Of a stretch of DNA of 64,000 nucleotides, positions 44,030-55,372 are shown piece after piece. The notes under the pieces were generated by a model, which was not told the origin of the DNA, searched no databases, and saw nothing but the letters and a program-made list of their open reading frames with translations. This DNA is from Spiroplasma_E ixodetis_B. GTDB lineage: Bacteria > Bacillota_I > Bacilli_A > Mycoplasmatales > VBWQ01. The stretch is taken from assembly GCF_040369795.1 (NCBI RefSeq), contig NZ_AP028955.1, positions 930,001 through 994,000 on the forward strand. The letters run 5' to 3'. A program made the position numbers and the translations under genes. How positions within the stretch are numbered: the first letter of the stretch is position 1; every line of letters begins with the position of its first letter.

Positions 44030-46636
44030 TTATACAACACAAACATTGCATTGATAATTTTCACTATCCTCTAAAACCTCTTGACGAATACGAACATAAT
44101 AAATTGATGAACAACCTTTTTTAAAGGCTCTAATATAAGCTTTATTTAAATCACGAGTTGTCGCTTTATCAGTAATAAATAAAGTTAAAGAAATTGCTTG
44201 ATCAACGTGTTGTTGTGCTGCTGCTACAATATCAATAATTGGATTAGGTCCTAATTCATATCCACCTGCAGTGTAATATGCTAAATTATTATCATCAATC
44301 TTATAAGCAGGAACATAAACACGACCTAATTTCCCTTCTTTTCGTACCTCAACAGGAGCAACTACTGGTTGTAGACTTGGTGTACATGAAGATAAATAAC
44401 TAATTGAACCAGTGGGTGCTACTGCCATTAAATGTGAATTAGCCAATCCCGTTTCTTTAATTTTTATTACTAATTCTTTTCATTGCTTCTGAGTTGGAAT
44501 CATAATGTTATATTTTGCAAATAATTCTTGTATTTTTTTTGTTTCAGGAGTTCATTTATCTGACTGACATTTTATATATTTATCAAAATATGAACCATCA
44601 GCAAATTTTGAATTTTTAAATCCACTAAAACTTCCGAATTTTAATGCTAATTTATTTGAAGCACTAAAAGCATAATAAGCCATAACATAAAAGAAAATAT
44701 TAGTAAAATCAATTGCTTCTTTTGAATCATAAAAAATATGATTTGTTGCTAAAAATCCATGTAAATTCATAGCGCCTAAACCCAAAGCATGATTTTTTTT
44801 ATTTCCATATGCAACTGATGGAGCGCTAGAAAAATCACTACTTCTTGATACGTGGTCTAATGAATGAATTGCTTGAAAAATAACTTCACCAAATTCACTT
44901 CCACTTTCCATTACTTTTGCAATATTAATACTTCCTAAATTACAACTAATATCTTCACCAATTTCTTTAAAACTTAAATCACTATTAAATTCACTAGCTG
45001 TACTTACTTGAATAATTTCACTGCACAAATTACTCATAACAATTCTACCAGGATGAGCATTATTTTTGTTTACTGTATCATCAAATAATAAATAAGGATA
45101 TCCACTTTCAAAATGTAATTCAGCAATCATTTGAAATAATTTGCGAGCACTAATAAAATTTTTACTAATATCAGGGTTTTTTAACATATTATAATACTCT
45201 TTAGTAATAGAAATATCTGTCATTGCTTTACCATAAACTTTTGCAATATCATAAGGACTAAAAAGTGCCATCTGTTCATTATTTTTTGCTAATTCAAAAG
45301 TAATATCAGGAATAACTACTCCTAAAGACATTGATTTAATACGAATTTTTTCATCTGCATTTTCACGCTTTGAATCTAAAAATAACATAATATCTGGATG
45401 ATGAACATTTAAATAAACTGCCCCAGCGCCTTGTCTTTGACCTAGTTGATTAGCATATGAAAATGAATCTTCAAGAATTTTCATAACCGGGATAACCCCT
45501 GTTGCTTGATTTTTAATATTTTTAATTGGCGCTCCAAATTCTCTTAAATTTGTTAAACACAAAGCAACTCCACCACCACGTTTTGATAACTGTAATGAAG
45601 TGGTAATAGCGCGAGCAATTGATTCCATGTTATCTTCAATTCGTAAAAGATAACATGAAGTGTATTCGCCTCTTTGTTTTTTCCCTGCATTTAAAAATGT
45701 GGGAGTAGCTGGTTGAAATCTACCAGACATAATTTGTCTTAAAATTTTACTAGCATGTTCAATATTACCATCAGCAAAAAATAAACTATTCATAACAACT
45801 CTATCTTCATAATTTTCTAAATATTGTTTACCATTAAAACTTTTTAAAGCATAAGAATTATAAAATTTTAAAATACCCATAAAACTTGTAAACTGATAAT
45901 TAAAACTGTATGCTTCATTTGTTAATCGTTCAATTTCCGTAATTGAATATTTATTAATTATTGTTTCATCATAATATTGATTTTTTACTAAATATTCTAT
46001 TCTTTCTTTAACTGTTTTAAAAAGCAATAAATTTAGTTTAATATGATTTTTCATATAAGATTGTGCTGCTTGCAAATCAAATTGTGCATTATTAGTAGTT
46101 TTTGCTCTAGCATTTAAAGTAACATATTCATCACTTTCTAAAGTTCCAGATAAAGTATTTATTTCATTAGTATTTTTTTTATCTTTATCTCAAAAATCTA
46201 CTAATATATTTTTTATTGTTGATACATCATTATGAGTTCCTAATAATTCAAATTGAAATAATAGTGGGACATTTAATTTTTTTGAAAGAATTGGCCCAGC
46301 AATTGCAAAAGTATCGCCAAAATTAGTATTCCCCGACGCAATAACACCACGACAAAAATTACGATTTTGCTTATTATTTAAAAATTTAATTACCTGTTTA
46401 GGAACCGCCCCTTCTTTAATATCACCACCCCCACTATATGTTGGTGTTATTAACACATAATCTTTATCAACTAAAATTTCCTCTTGTAAATCGTGAGGAA
46501 TTCTTGAATTTAAAACCTCTAATTTTTGAATAAAACGATGAGTATTATTTGACAAAGAAGAAAAATAAACAACATGAATTTTTCCTTCTGGCTTTAATAT
46601 TTTTTGGTTTGAAACTTTTACAACATCATTATGCAT
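44030..46636 (-). CDS. nrdE: NrdI-NrdE fusion: RNR flavodoxin joined to class I RNR large subunit
   Basis: 868 residues in one open frame (TGA as Trp), ATG 46636 after AAAGGAG. Residues 1-149 are NrdI (IHVVYFSSLSNNTHRFIQKL; TPTYSGGGDIKEGAVPKQVI; GVIASGNTNFGDTFAIAGPI; FELLGTHNDVSTIKNILVDF). A linker of about 15-30 residues (WDKDKKNTNEINTLSGTLES) joins NrdE: SGRFQPATPTFLNAGKKQRG, EYTSCYLL, SKRGGGVALCLTN, MSNLCSEIIQVST (NxCxE), APTGSISYLSSCTPSLQPVV, and C-terminal QCNVCVV. NrdE's first conserved part (LNARAKTTNNAQFDLQ) has no upstream ATG/GTG of its own or ribosome site. Reduces ribonucleotides with NrdF. Confidence 0.93.
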
Positions 46637-46653
46637 TTTTTTCTCCTTTAAAA

Positions 46654-47673
46654 TTAAAATTCTCAATCTTCATCTTGCGTTTCTACAGTAATGCCCATTA
46701 CATAAGATGAACCATTACCTGAAAAGAAATCGTGATTTTCATCAGCTCGAGCTGATAATTGATTAAAAATTTCCGGTTTAATTCTTGTTTGTTCTTCACT
46801 AAAAGGTGAATCATATCCTAAATTTTGTAAAAACTTACCAGCATTATATAAACTAAACTTAATAGCGTCTTCAGCTAAATTAAATTCTTGATATAATTCT
46901 GTCAAATATTCCTTTTCTAAATCAATTAATTTAAACAATAAATCAAATACAAATTTTTTCATTTCTTCTTGTTTTTCTTTTGGTAATTTTTCAACTTTTC
47001 TTTGATATTTATAGCCACTATAATAATTATGAATAACTTTATCACGTAAAATTAATCTAATAATATCTGAAGTATTAGGTAATTTACTACGAGCAGATAA
47101 ATAAAATGGTAAATAAAAACCACCATATAATAAAAAACCTGGCATTAAAGCGGCAGCTACTTTCGATTTTAAAGGATCATCACTTGTATAATAAGGAATT
47201 AGTGCACGTGCTCTGGCTTGTAAACTTTCATTATTAATTACTCACTCATGAGCAGATTCAATCTGCTTACTAGAACATAAAGTTGAAAAAATTGTTCCGT
47301 ATGATCGAGCATGAACTGCTACCATAAAAGCAAAATTTGTATAAATAACTTGTTCATGATCAGTTAAAGAATTAGGTATTTGTGCAATATCACCAACCGT
47401 TGCTTGAATTGTATCTAATAAAGTTAAACCTGTAAATGTTCTTGTTATTAACTCTTGTCATTTTGGATTTAATGTTTTTCAAGAAGTCAAGTCATTAGAA
47501 ACAGGAATTTTTTCTGGTAACCAAAAATTTTGAGTAATACGATTTCAAACCTCTAAATCTTTTTCATCATTGATTACATTTCAATTTACAGATCGCATTT
47601 TTCCATTAAAATTTTTCATAATATACTCTAATGGTGACTGTGATTGTTGAAAATATTTGTTATCTTTTGCCAT
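46654..47673 (-). CDS. nrdF: RNR small subunit NrdF, metal-free class Ie (VPK) type
   Basis: 339 residues, ATG 47673 after AGAGAGGTAA. Backbone as NrdF (TGLTLLDTIQATVGD, GFYLPFYLSARSKLPNTSDI, GYKYQRKVEKL). The usual iron/manganese ligands at three glutamates are replaced: V118 (FMVAVHARSYG), P178 (ALMPGFLL), K212 (ILRDKVIHNYY). D87, H121, H215 and the radical Tyr125 remain. This V-P-K set is the published signature of class Ie, where a DOPA radical made with NrdI replaces the metal. It is followed 17 bp later by the NrdI-NrdE gene. Expression should depend on the cobalamin riboswitch upstream. Confidence 0.93.
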
Positions 47674-47704
47674 TTATTATTACCTCTCTACTTAATTACA
47701 CAAC

Positions 47705-47740
47705 TAAAAACATCCCCTATATTATATAAAGGATGTTGTC
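47705..47740 (-). terminator. Terminator, expression platform of the cobalamin riboswitch
   Basis: AACATCC / GGATGTT with an internal TTTATATAATATAG and a TTTT tail, 30 bp ahead of nrdF. Placed after the aptamer it should stop transcription when the ligand is bound. Confidence 0.7.
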
Positions 47741-47844
47741 ATTATTAAAAATTACTTTATTAAAATTACAAATATTAAAAAATAAAAGTAATTATTAAAA
47801 ATAATCATTAATTCACACCCAGGAATATAATATCACTTAAAAAA

Positions 47845-47982
47845 TTAGACCGGTCTACTGGCTTAGCTTCATTTTACTTGTTACCCTTCTCAAAGTTTTA
47901 TCTTCAATGGTTTTGTAACGTTCATCAACATCACAGTTGCTGGGGCAGCAAAGAATTCTCATCTTTTTCCCGAACATCTAAA
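47845..47982 (-). promoter_or_regulatory. Cobalamin (B12) riboswitch upstream of nrdF
   Basis: On the minus strand: P1 side TTTAGATG, then CGGGAAAAAGATG, the conserved core GCTGCCCCAGCAACTGTGAT, AACCATTG, GAGAAGGGTAAC, and AAGCCAGTAGACCGGTCTAA closing P1. Order and spacing match the cobalamin family (GGGAA, GCCCC-GCAACTGT, CCACTG, GAAGG, AGCCAG-AGACC). 105 nt downstream lies a terminator before nrdF, so B12 probably switches the RNR operon off. Confidence 0.87.
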
Positions 47983-48149
47983 GTTCCTTGTTATTTAGTT
48001 GTATAAATATTCTACTACAAGAAAAACAATTTTGGTAATTTATAAAAACATTACTATGTATTTTTTTAACCTCAACTATTTTAAAATTATTCTTAATTTT
48101 TTTATTATGAAAATTTTCATTTTAATATACAAAAATAATTTAATATATT

Positions 48150-49300
48150 AGACATATTCCGTAAATAAATTTTTTAAAAGTCAATTAATAATTTAAAATT
48201 TATTTTATAATTTCTTTATTAATAAATTAATAAGGTGTTGATAAAAATGAATTTTGAAAATTTAAAAAAATTAAAAAATGAACAATTTTATAGATATTTT
48301 GGTATAAAACGTTTTCATTTTGATGAAATGTTAACAAAATTAATTGAAATAGAAAATTTAAAAAAAACTAAAGGTAGAAAATATAAACTTTCAGTTGAAG
48401 AAAGATTGATGATGACTTTAGTATACTGAAAAGAATATTATACTTTTTTCCAAATGAGTATTAAATATAAAATGAGTGCATCAAGTTGTTTTCGAAATAT
48501 TACTTGAGTAGAAAATAAACTTAGTGATGACAAAGATTATCAGTTTTTAAAAACAAAATATAAATCAAAAATTGAGAAAAAACAAGAAGATTTAAATGAA
48601 TTTCAATTTTATTTAATTGATTCAACTGAAATTGAAATTGAAAGACCAACTAAAAAAACTACAGTTAGAATATTTTTCTGGTAAAAGTTGAATGTTTTCT
48701 ATAAAATTTCAAATTATATATGACTTTTTTAATAAAAAAATTGTTGATATTTTTGCTGATAATGGAAAAGTACATGATTTTCAAATATTAAAAAATTCAA
48801 ATCTTGAATTTTCAGAAAAAACAATAATTATTGGTGATTTGGGATATCAAGGAATACAAAATATTTATAAAAATACTATATTACCAATTAAAAAAACTAA
48901 AAATAAAAAATTAACTAAACAAGAAAAAATCTACAATAAAATTATTTCAAAAATTAGAATTAAAGTTGAACATGTTTTTGCTTGATTAAAAAGATTCAAA
49001 ATTTTAATAAATAAATGTAGAAAAAGTATATTTAGACTTATGTACTTAAGATTTAACTTACTTTGTTAAATTTTTAATAAAACAAAACCATTAAAATAAA
49101 AAAATATTTTTAATATTTTTTTAAAAATTTAAATTTTTATCAAGTTAATATAAAAATAATATTAACAATTTTTGTGTTTGAAATATAAATTTATTTTTAA
49201 AGTATTTTTTTAAAAATATTAACTTCTATAATTATTAACACTAAAAAATTTATAAATATTATTATTGACAATTGATTAAATTTATTTACGGAATATGTCT
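48150..49300 (+). mobile_element. IS5-like element, complete, with ATT target duplication
   Basis: 1151 bp, ATT at 48147-48149 and 49301-49303. OrfA 48247-48684 (145 residues, ending RIFFW) and OrfB from about 48692 (MFSIKFQ... KVEHVFAWLKRFKILINKCR). The A run at the shift site has seven As, which needs +1 rather than -1. GAA to TAA at 49067-49069 removes the last 11 residues. It lies between the RNR promoter region and coaE. Confidence 0.9.
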
Positions 49301-49353
49301 ATTTTACTATTGTTTTTTAAAGTAAAAAGACATTAATCTTTATACTTTATTTG

Positions 49354-49932
49354 TTAATAACTTTTTTCAACTTTTTGTAATTGTTTAATAAAATCATTAA
49401 TAGTACCGTTATTTTTAATAATAAAATCAATATCTTTATTTCAAATTAAATATTTTTTTTGTTGATTTAATAGTGAAATAACTTGTAAATCATTAACATT
49501 ATCACGTTCTTTTATTCGTTGGATTTTTTTATCTTCCTCAGCCTCAATTAAAATAATTTTATCAACTAATAAATTTAAATTTGTATTAAATAATACTGCA
49601 CAATCAATAACAATTAATTCTTGGTGTATTTTATTATGAATAATATCTTCTTCAACGATTTTTACCATTTTTGGTCAAATAATATTTTCTAATTTACGTA
49701 AAATGTGAGGGTGTTGAAACGCTTCATACCGTAATTTTATTTTATTAATTGTTTTATCACTATTAATAAAAGTATTACCGAATTCATTAATTAATGCTTT
49801 TTTTGTTTCTTTTAGTGTATAAATATGTTTAACAACTTTATCAGCAAAAATAACATACGCACCTTTATTTTGAAAAAAATTTGTAGCGGTTGTCTTGCCT
49901 ACTCCCGCTTCACCAATAATACCAATAATCAT
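49354..49932 (-). CDS. coaE: Dephospho-CoA kinase
   Basis: 192 residues. MIIGIIGEAGVGKTTATNFF carries the P-loop; ADKVVKHIYT, VIDCAVLFNTNL and KKIQRIKERDN are conserved in CoaE. Phosphorylates dephospho-CoA in the last step of CoA synthesis. ATG 49932 just beyond the tsaD stop (49943), overlapping ribosome site GGGTGA. Slightly shorter than the 200-residue average. Confidence 0.92.
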
Positions 49933-49942
49933 GAGTTCACCC

Positions 49943-50881
49943 TTACTTATGTTCAATTTGATAACTTGCAATAATACCAATCATTGCTGCATTATCAGTA
50001 CAGTATTCTAATTTTGGAACAATTATTTTTAAATTTGGATATTTATTTTTTAAATCTAATACTGCTAATCTTAATTGCTGATTAGCACTAACTCCTCCTG
50101 CTAAAACTAAAGTTTTTGGATTATTTTTTTTTAATGCTAATTCAATTTTGTTAATTAACACTTGAATAACTGTTGTTTGAAAAGAAGCTGCAAAATTATT
50201 AAATTGTAACTTACCTTTTTCTTTATTTATCAAATTAGCACATGCTGATTTTAAACCACTAAAACTAAAATCTAAACTATTATCATTTTTAGGTAATGGT
50301 AATTTATAAGTTGGCTTTCCCAATTTAGCACTTCGTTCAATTTCAGGACCACCGGGATATTTTAAGCCTAACATTCTTGCGACTTTATCATAACATTCAC
50401 CAACAGCATCATCTAATGTTTGACCAAGTATAGTGAAATTTAAATGTTCATTTGCCGACATCAACTGTGTATGACCACCACTAACTAATAAACCAAGTAC
50501 TGGAAATTCTCATTCATTATTAATTAAAGAAGCATACAAATGTCCATACAAATGATTAGATGGAAGCAATGGCTTTTCTAAATAAGCAGCGATAGTTTCT
50601 GCTATAATTTTACCTACGTGTAAACAACTAGCAAGACCAGGAGTATTAGTATAAGCAACAAAATCAATATCCATAATTGAAATGTTAGATTTTTCAATTG
50701 CTGTTTGTAAGACAGTAGCGATATTTTTACTATGAGCTCGTGCTGCTAATTCTGGAACAACACCACCATATTGTTGATGAATATTAATTTGTGAAGCAAT
50801 AATATTACTTAAAACATTTTTATCTTTAATAACAGCAACACTAGTTTCATCACAACTAGTTTCTATTGCTAAGATTATCAT
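49943..50881 (-). CDS. tsaD: tRNA N6-threonylcarbamoyladenosine transferase
   Basis: 312 residues. MIILAIETSCDETSVAVIKD; metal site VPELAARAHSKN and HLYGHLYA; GLLVSGGHTQL; ARMLGLKYPGGPEIE; VLAGGVSANQQL; DNAAMIG. Transfers threonylcarbamoyl to A37 of ANN-decoding tRNAs. ATG 50881 (AAGAGGAT ahead) overlaps the last 26 bp of deoD. Confidence 0.96.
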
Positions 50882-51683
50882 CAATATCCTCTTCTTTATA
50901 ATAAGCAACTGCTGATTCTAAAACTAAAATCATCATTTTTTTAAAACTAGTTTCGCGTAATGTTGCTGAAATCGATTCACCGGTAATAAAAGAATCAGAA
51001 ATCGTTAATAAACAAGCAGCATTTTTTTCTAAATGTTTTGCATTAGCAAATAAAGCAAAAGATTCCATTTCTACTGCTAAGCATTTGCTAATTAAAGGAT
51101 TGGTTTTATAATCATTATCATTAATACGATAAAATACATCACTTGAATGAATTAAACCTGATCTTAAATTTATTTTTTCACTTACTATATACGAAGAATT
51201 TTCATTTTTTTGCTGATCAAATTCATTATCAATTTTTTGTGCCACTTTATTAATAATTTTGCTAATATTACCAACAGATTCAATTTGATTTTCATCAATA
51301 TTAGCAGCATATTTAGCGAAAGTAGATTCACTATATACTTTATTAGTATTAATAATATCATAAACTTTAACATCTTTTTGATATGAACCAGCACTACCAA
51401 CACGAATAATACAGTCAACATCATAAAATTTAAATAACTCATATGAATATATACCAATTGAAGGCATACCCATACCACTAGCAGCAATAGTAATATTATA
51501 TCCTTTATATTTTCCAGTAAACATTAGCATATTACGAACATTATTTACTTGTTTTCAATCTTGTAAAAAATTAGAAGCAATGAATTGAGCACGTAATGGA
51601 TCGCCTGGCATAATTACTACTTTTGCAATTTGATCAAGAGCAGCTTTAATATGAGCTGTTGGAATTTTTTCTTTATTTTCCAT
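50856..51683 (-). CDS. deoD: Purine-nucleoside phosphorylase
   Basis: 275 residues. VVIMPGDPLRAQFIASNF, RNMLMFTGKYKGYNITIAAS, GMGMPSIGIYSYELF, IIRVGSAGSYQ, AVEMESFALFANAKHLEKNA, LLTISDSFITGE are the trimeric/hexameric PNP marks. Splits purine nucleosides with phosphate, feeding Apt. First of deoD-tsaD-coaE; slightly long because of an insertion at residues 130-165 (KIDNEFDQQKNENSSYIV). Confidence 0.95.
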
Positions 51684-51967
51684 ATATTCTCCTTTTTTTA
51701 AATAATAATAGTTATTATAATATATTGTTAATTTAGTAACAACATTAATATTTTTAATGACTGGTTTTATTTTAAAAATTAAATTTAATTTTACAACTTT
51801 TCATACTAATTAAAGAAAATAAAAAATAATCTAAAAAAGTTTAATCAACACCTTATTAGTTTTTTTAGTATAATTTACTAAAACTAAATAATGTTTAGTT
51901 TATATAAAAACTCATTACTTTATTTTAAAGTAAATGAGTTTTTATTTTAAAAAGGTGGGAAACATAA
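51684..51967. promoter_or_regulatory. Divergent promoter region with leader hairpin
   Basis: 284 bp between deoD (minus) and a tiny plus-strand gene. At 51906-51942 is the third copy of the hairpin family (AAAACTCATT / AATGAGTTTT, centre ACTTTATTTTAAAGT), with TATATAA just before it and AAAAAGGTGG after it. The CTCATT/AATGAG change against CCCATT/AATGGG elsewhere is compensatory. Confidence 0.6.
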
Positions 51968-52042
51968 ATGTTTAAAAATTTAACTAAAGGAAATAAAAAA
52001 GAAATAGAAGAATGCCAAAGAAAAATGAAAAATTCTTCTTAA
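51968..52042 (+). CDS. Tiny charged peptide, possible remnant
   Basis: 24 codons, MFKNLTKGNKKEIEECQRKM ending KNSS, with a good ribosome site (AAAAAGGTGG) and the same leader hairpin as the plasmid-type genes at 6030 and 9370. Either a micro-protein or the 5' stub of a lost module; DNA to 52280 has no gene. Confidence 0.4.
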   Translation: MFKNLTKGNKKEIEECQRKMKNSS

Positions 52043-52280
52043 AATTAAAAATATTTAAAACAAAAAATATATTTTTAATGAGAAAAATTAGGGAGATTGT
52101 CGAAAATCCGGAATAAATTAAATTATTGTAATCTTATTATTATGTTAGACAAGAAATAATTTAGATTTTTATGAAATTGTACTTAAATAATATATTTTTT
52201 TTAAAATATTGCAAATAAAATACTTATAATTAAGTTATCTAGGTGTTAAACTTATTCTAAAAATTAAGGAAAATTTAAAG

Positions 52281-52703
52281 ATGAAACTTAAAGCAATTAA
52301 AAAATTACAGTTAATAACTGTATTAATATTTTTTTTAACTATTTTAATAACTATTACTGCTTTAATATTAATTGGTATTTCAAATTTTAGTTATAATAAT
52401 TATGAACAGATTAAAATTACAAATGGATTTAATATTTTAAAAATTTATAGTACATATTTTATTTTATGTCATTGTGCAAATCATATATGTTTATTTCATA
52501 TTTTTCAAAATAATCATAATTATTATAATTGAATTCAATTGCAAATTGGAGTTATTTTATTAATAATAGTGATGCCGATTTTTATATTTATAATTATAAC
52601 ATTAACTTTTTTCATTATTGGCTTAAAAAGAAAAATAAAAAATAATAATTTTTGAGATGCTATTGCAAATTGTGAAATAATAAGTAATTATTACATTCAT
52701 TAA
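52281..52703 (+). CDS. Small polytopic membrane protein, unknown
   Basis: 140 residues. TM1 LQLITVLIFFLTILITITAL; a middle loop with CHCANHICLFHIFQNNHNYY; TM2-TM3 IGVILLIIVMPIFIFIIITL and TFFIIGLK; tail DAIANCEIISNYYIH. The His/Cys-rich loop might bind metal but also might be chance. ATG 52281 after TAAGGAAAA. No relative recognised. Confidence 0.55.
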
Positions 52704-52709
52704 ATTATG

Positions 52710-53636
52710 TTTCTAAATTTATCTTATTACATTTAAAAATAACCATTTTAATGTAAATCAAAATATTATATGTTCTATTACCAAGCATTTCTTTTAAAAC
52801 ATGTCAAATATTAGTTTCTGTAAAACAACCAATATTTCACTTTTCGCCTTGATTTTCAATGCCTTGTTTATTATTTTTGAAATACTGTTTTTTTAATTTT
52901 TTATGATTATCTAATTCTTTATATAAATAATTAATTAATTGTTCATATTGACCATTATTAATTAAATTTTTACAGTGATTATATTCTTTTAAATATTTTC
53001 CTTTATTTCCGACCATGATTCCAAGATATAATGTTCTAATTAAATGAAATTTATCTAAAACAAACTGTGCACCTAAATAATCTGCTACATCTTTAATTCA
53101 TCCTGCGCTATCTCCACAAATAATTATTTTGGCTTGTTCAATATTTTAATAAAATTTTTGACAATGATCTTTAACAAATTCAGCAGTTTTTTTAACTCCA
53201 ATTGCTGTTCTTGTTGGTCTTATAATCGCTTTTACTCTTTTATTTTGTGCTTTGTGATTAATATTATCTGTATATGTTACTATTAATCTAATAGATTGTT
53301 TTATACCCTTACGTTTAAAATTTCAAAATTTTAGATGAACATCATCAATCGCTACAAAAATAGGTTGATTTTTTTCTAATTTTACTTTAACTAGGTTTGC
53401 TTCAAGTATTTCGAAATTTTTAAAAACTCTATGAATGCTACTAACACTAATACATTTTTTTACAAATAGCACAAATATCATGATATCTTTTGCCATCTGC
53501 AAAATTTTCAATAATATTATCTTCAATATCTTCACCAATTCTTTTATATTTAGGTAATTGTAATATTTCATCAACTAAACAAAAACGAATTCATTTTTGT
53601 AATTCTTCATTAAAATATTCATAAATTCTTCTTTTA
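52710..53636 (-). pseudogene. ISLre2/UPF0236-family transposase remnant
   Basis: Pieces in order on the minus strand: YKRRIYEYFNEELQKWIRFC, a frameshift near 53455, SVSSIHRVFKNFEILEANLV, QPIFVAIDDVHLKFWNFKR, IRLIVTYTDNINHKAQN, a TAA near 53145, IIICGDSAGWIKDVADYLGA, VLDKFHLIRTLYLGIMVGN. This is the UPF0236 (ISLre2) pattern. The 5' end was removed by an IS630 fragment at 53637. Confidence 0.75.
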
Positions 53637-53732
53637 TAGCTAACTAAAGTAATGTTTACTTATATCTTGAAAAAGAAAATCAATCGCTTTTTTAATATTT
53701 GGTCAATAATTCGGTAATATTTTTCTTATATT
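53637..53732 (-). mobile_element. IS630-family 3' fragment
   Basis: 96 bp from TAGCTAACTAAAGTAATG to ..TTCTTATATT, the C-terminal end of the transposase, cut by the IS5-like element at 53733. Confidence 0.85.
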
Positions 53733-54883
53733 AGACATATTCCGTAAATAAATTTTTTAAAAGTCAATTAATAATTTAAAATTTATTTTATAATTTCTTT
53801 ATTAATAAATTAATAAGGTGTTGATAAAAATGAATTTTGAAAATTTAAAAAAAATAAAAAATGAACAATTTTATAGATATTTTGGTATAAAACGTTTTCA
53901 TTTTGATGAAATGTTAACAAAATTAATTGAAATAGAAAATTTAAAAAAACTAAAGGTAGAAAATATAAACTTTCAGTTGAAGAAAGATTGATGATGACTT
54001 TAGTATACTGAAAAGAATATTATACTTTTTTCCAAATGAGTATTAAATATAAAATGAGTGCATCAAGTTGTTTTCGAAATATTACTTGAGTAGAAAATAA
54101 ACTTAGTGATGACAAAGATTATCAGTTTTTAAAAACAAAATATAAATCAAAAATTGAGAAAAAAACAAGAAGATTTAAATGAATTTCAATTTTATTTAAT
54201 TGATTCAACTGAAATTGAAATTGAAAGACCAAATAAAAAAACTACAGTTAGAATATTTTTCTGGTAAAAGTTGAATGTTTTCTATAAAATTTCAAATTAT
54301 ATATGACTTTTTTAATAAAAAAATTGTTGATATTTTTGCTGATAATGGAAAAGTACATGATTTTCAAATATTAAAAAATTCAAATCTTGAATTTTCAGAA
54401 AAAACAATAATTATTGGTGATTTGGGATATCAAGGAATACAAAATATTTATAAAAATACTATATTACCAATTAAAAAAACTAAAAATAAAAAATTAACTA
54501 AACAAGAAAAAATCTACAATAAAATTATTTCAAAAATTAGAATTAAAGTTGAACATGTTTTTGCTTGATTAAAAAGATTCAAAATTTTAATAAATAAATG
54601 TAGAAAAAGTATATTTAGACTTATGTACTTAAGATTTAACTTACTTTGTGAAATTTTTAATAAAACAAAACCATTAAAATAAAAAAATATTAAAAATATT
54701 TTTTTAAAAATTTAAATTTTTATCAAGTTAATATAAAAATAATATTAACAATTTTTGTGTTTGAAATATAAATTTATTTTTAAAGTATTTTTTTAAAAAT
54801 ATTAACTTCTATAATTATTAACAATAAAAAATTTATAAATATTATTATTGACAATTGATTAAATTTATTTACGGAATATGTCT
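53733..54883 (+). mobile_element. IS5-like element with mismatched flanks
   Basis: 1151 bp, both ends present. OrfA from 53830 has a lost A (about 53945) and an extra A (about 54165); OrfB 54275 onward is readable to KTKPLK. Left flank is IS630, right flank IS256; ATT and TTT next to the ends do not match, indicating recombination between copies. Confidence 0.85.
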
Positions 54884-55085
54884 TTTATATAAACCTCCCT
54901 CTTTAAAAACTTTTGTTAAATCTTCAGTATTTTCTAGTAATAAATCTACTGCTTTTGATATTGGATCATTATTATTAATATTTTGTTTTTTAGACATACG
55001 TAACTCACTCTTTCTATTTATTTAATTTTATTTACTATAATTAATTAAACATAGTTATTTTTGTAAGTTACACAGATTACTAAAC
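54884..55085 (-). mobile_element. IS256-family 5' fragment
   Basis: First 37 codons of the transposase (start 54997) and the left end ..CACAGATTACTAAAC, cut at 55085 by IS3. Confidence 0.85.
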
Positions 55086-55372
55086 TGGAATGGTAACCTT
55101 TTTTAGGACTGTTTTTTGGTAGACATTTGTGCTTGGTATTTTATGGGGGTTAAGTAGTTTAGAGTGCTGTGGATTCTTATGTTGTTGTATCAATTGATAC
55201 AATCAAATAATTCTAATTTTAATTGGATTAATGATGTAAAATTTTTATCATTAATAAATTCTGTTTTGAAAGTTGCTTCAGCAAAAGCGTTATCATAAGG
55301 ACAACCTTTTTTGCTTAAAGAGCGGGTAATATCTAAGGCTAATAAAAGTTTATCAATAGTTTTATTATTAAA

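Noticed and set aside
46040..46110. Separate start for NrdE at the TTG near 46075
   Set aside because: No ribosome site, and conserved NrdE residues (LNARAK...FDLQ) lie upstream of it, so fusion is the simpler reading.
47860..48000. T-box or other leader type instead of a cobalamin aptamer
   Set aside because: There is no AGG-TGG-ACC antiterminator motif, whereas the whole set of cobalamin boxes is present in order.
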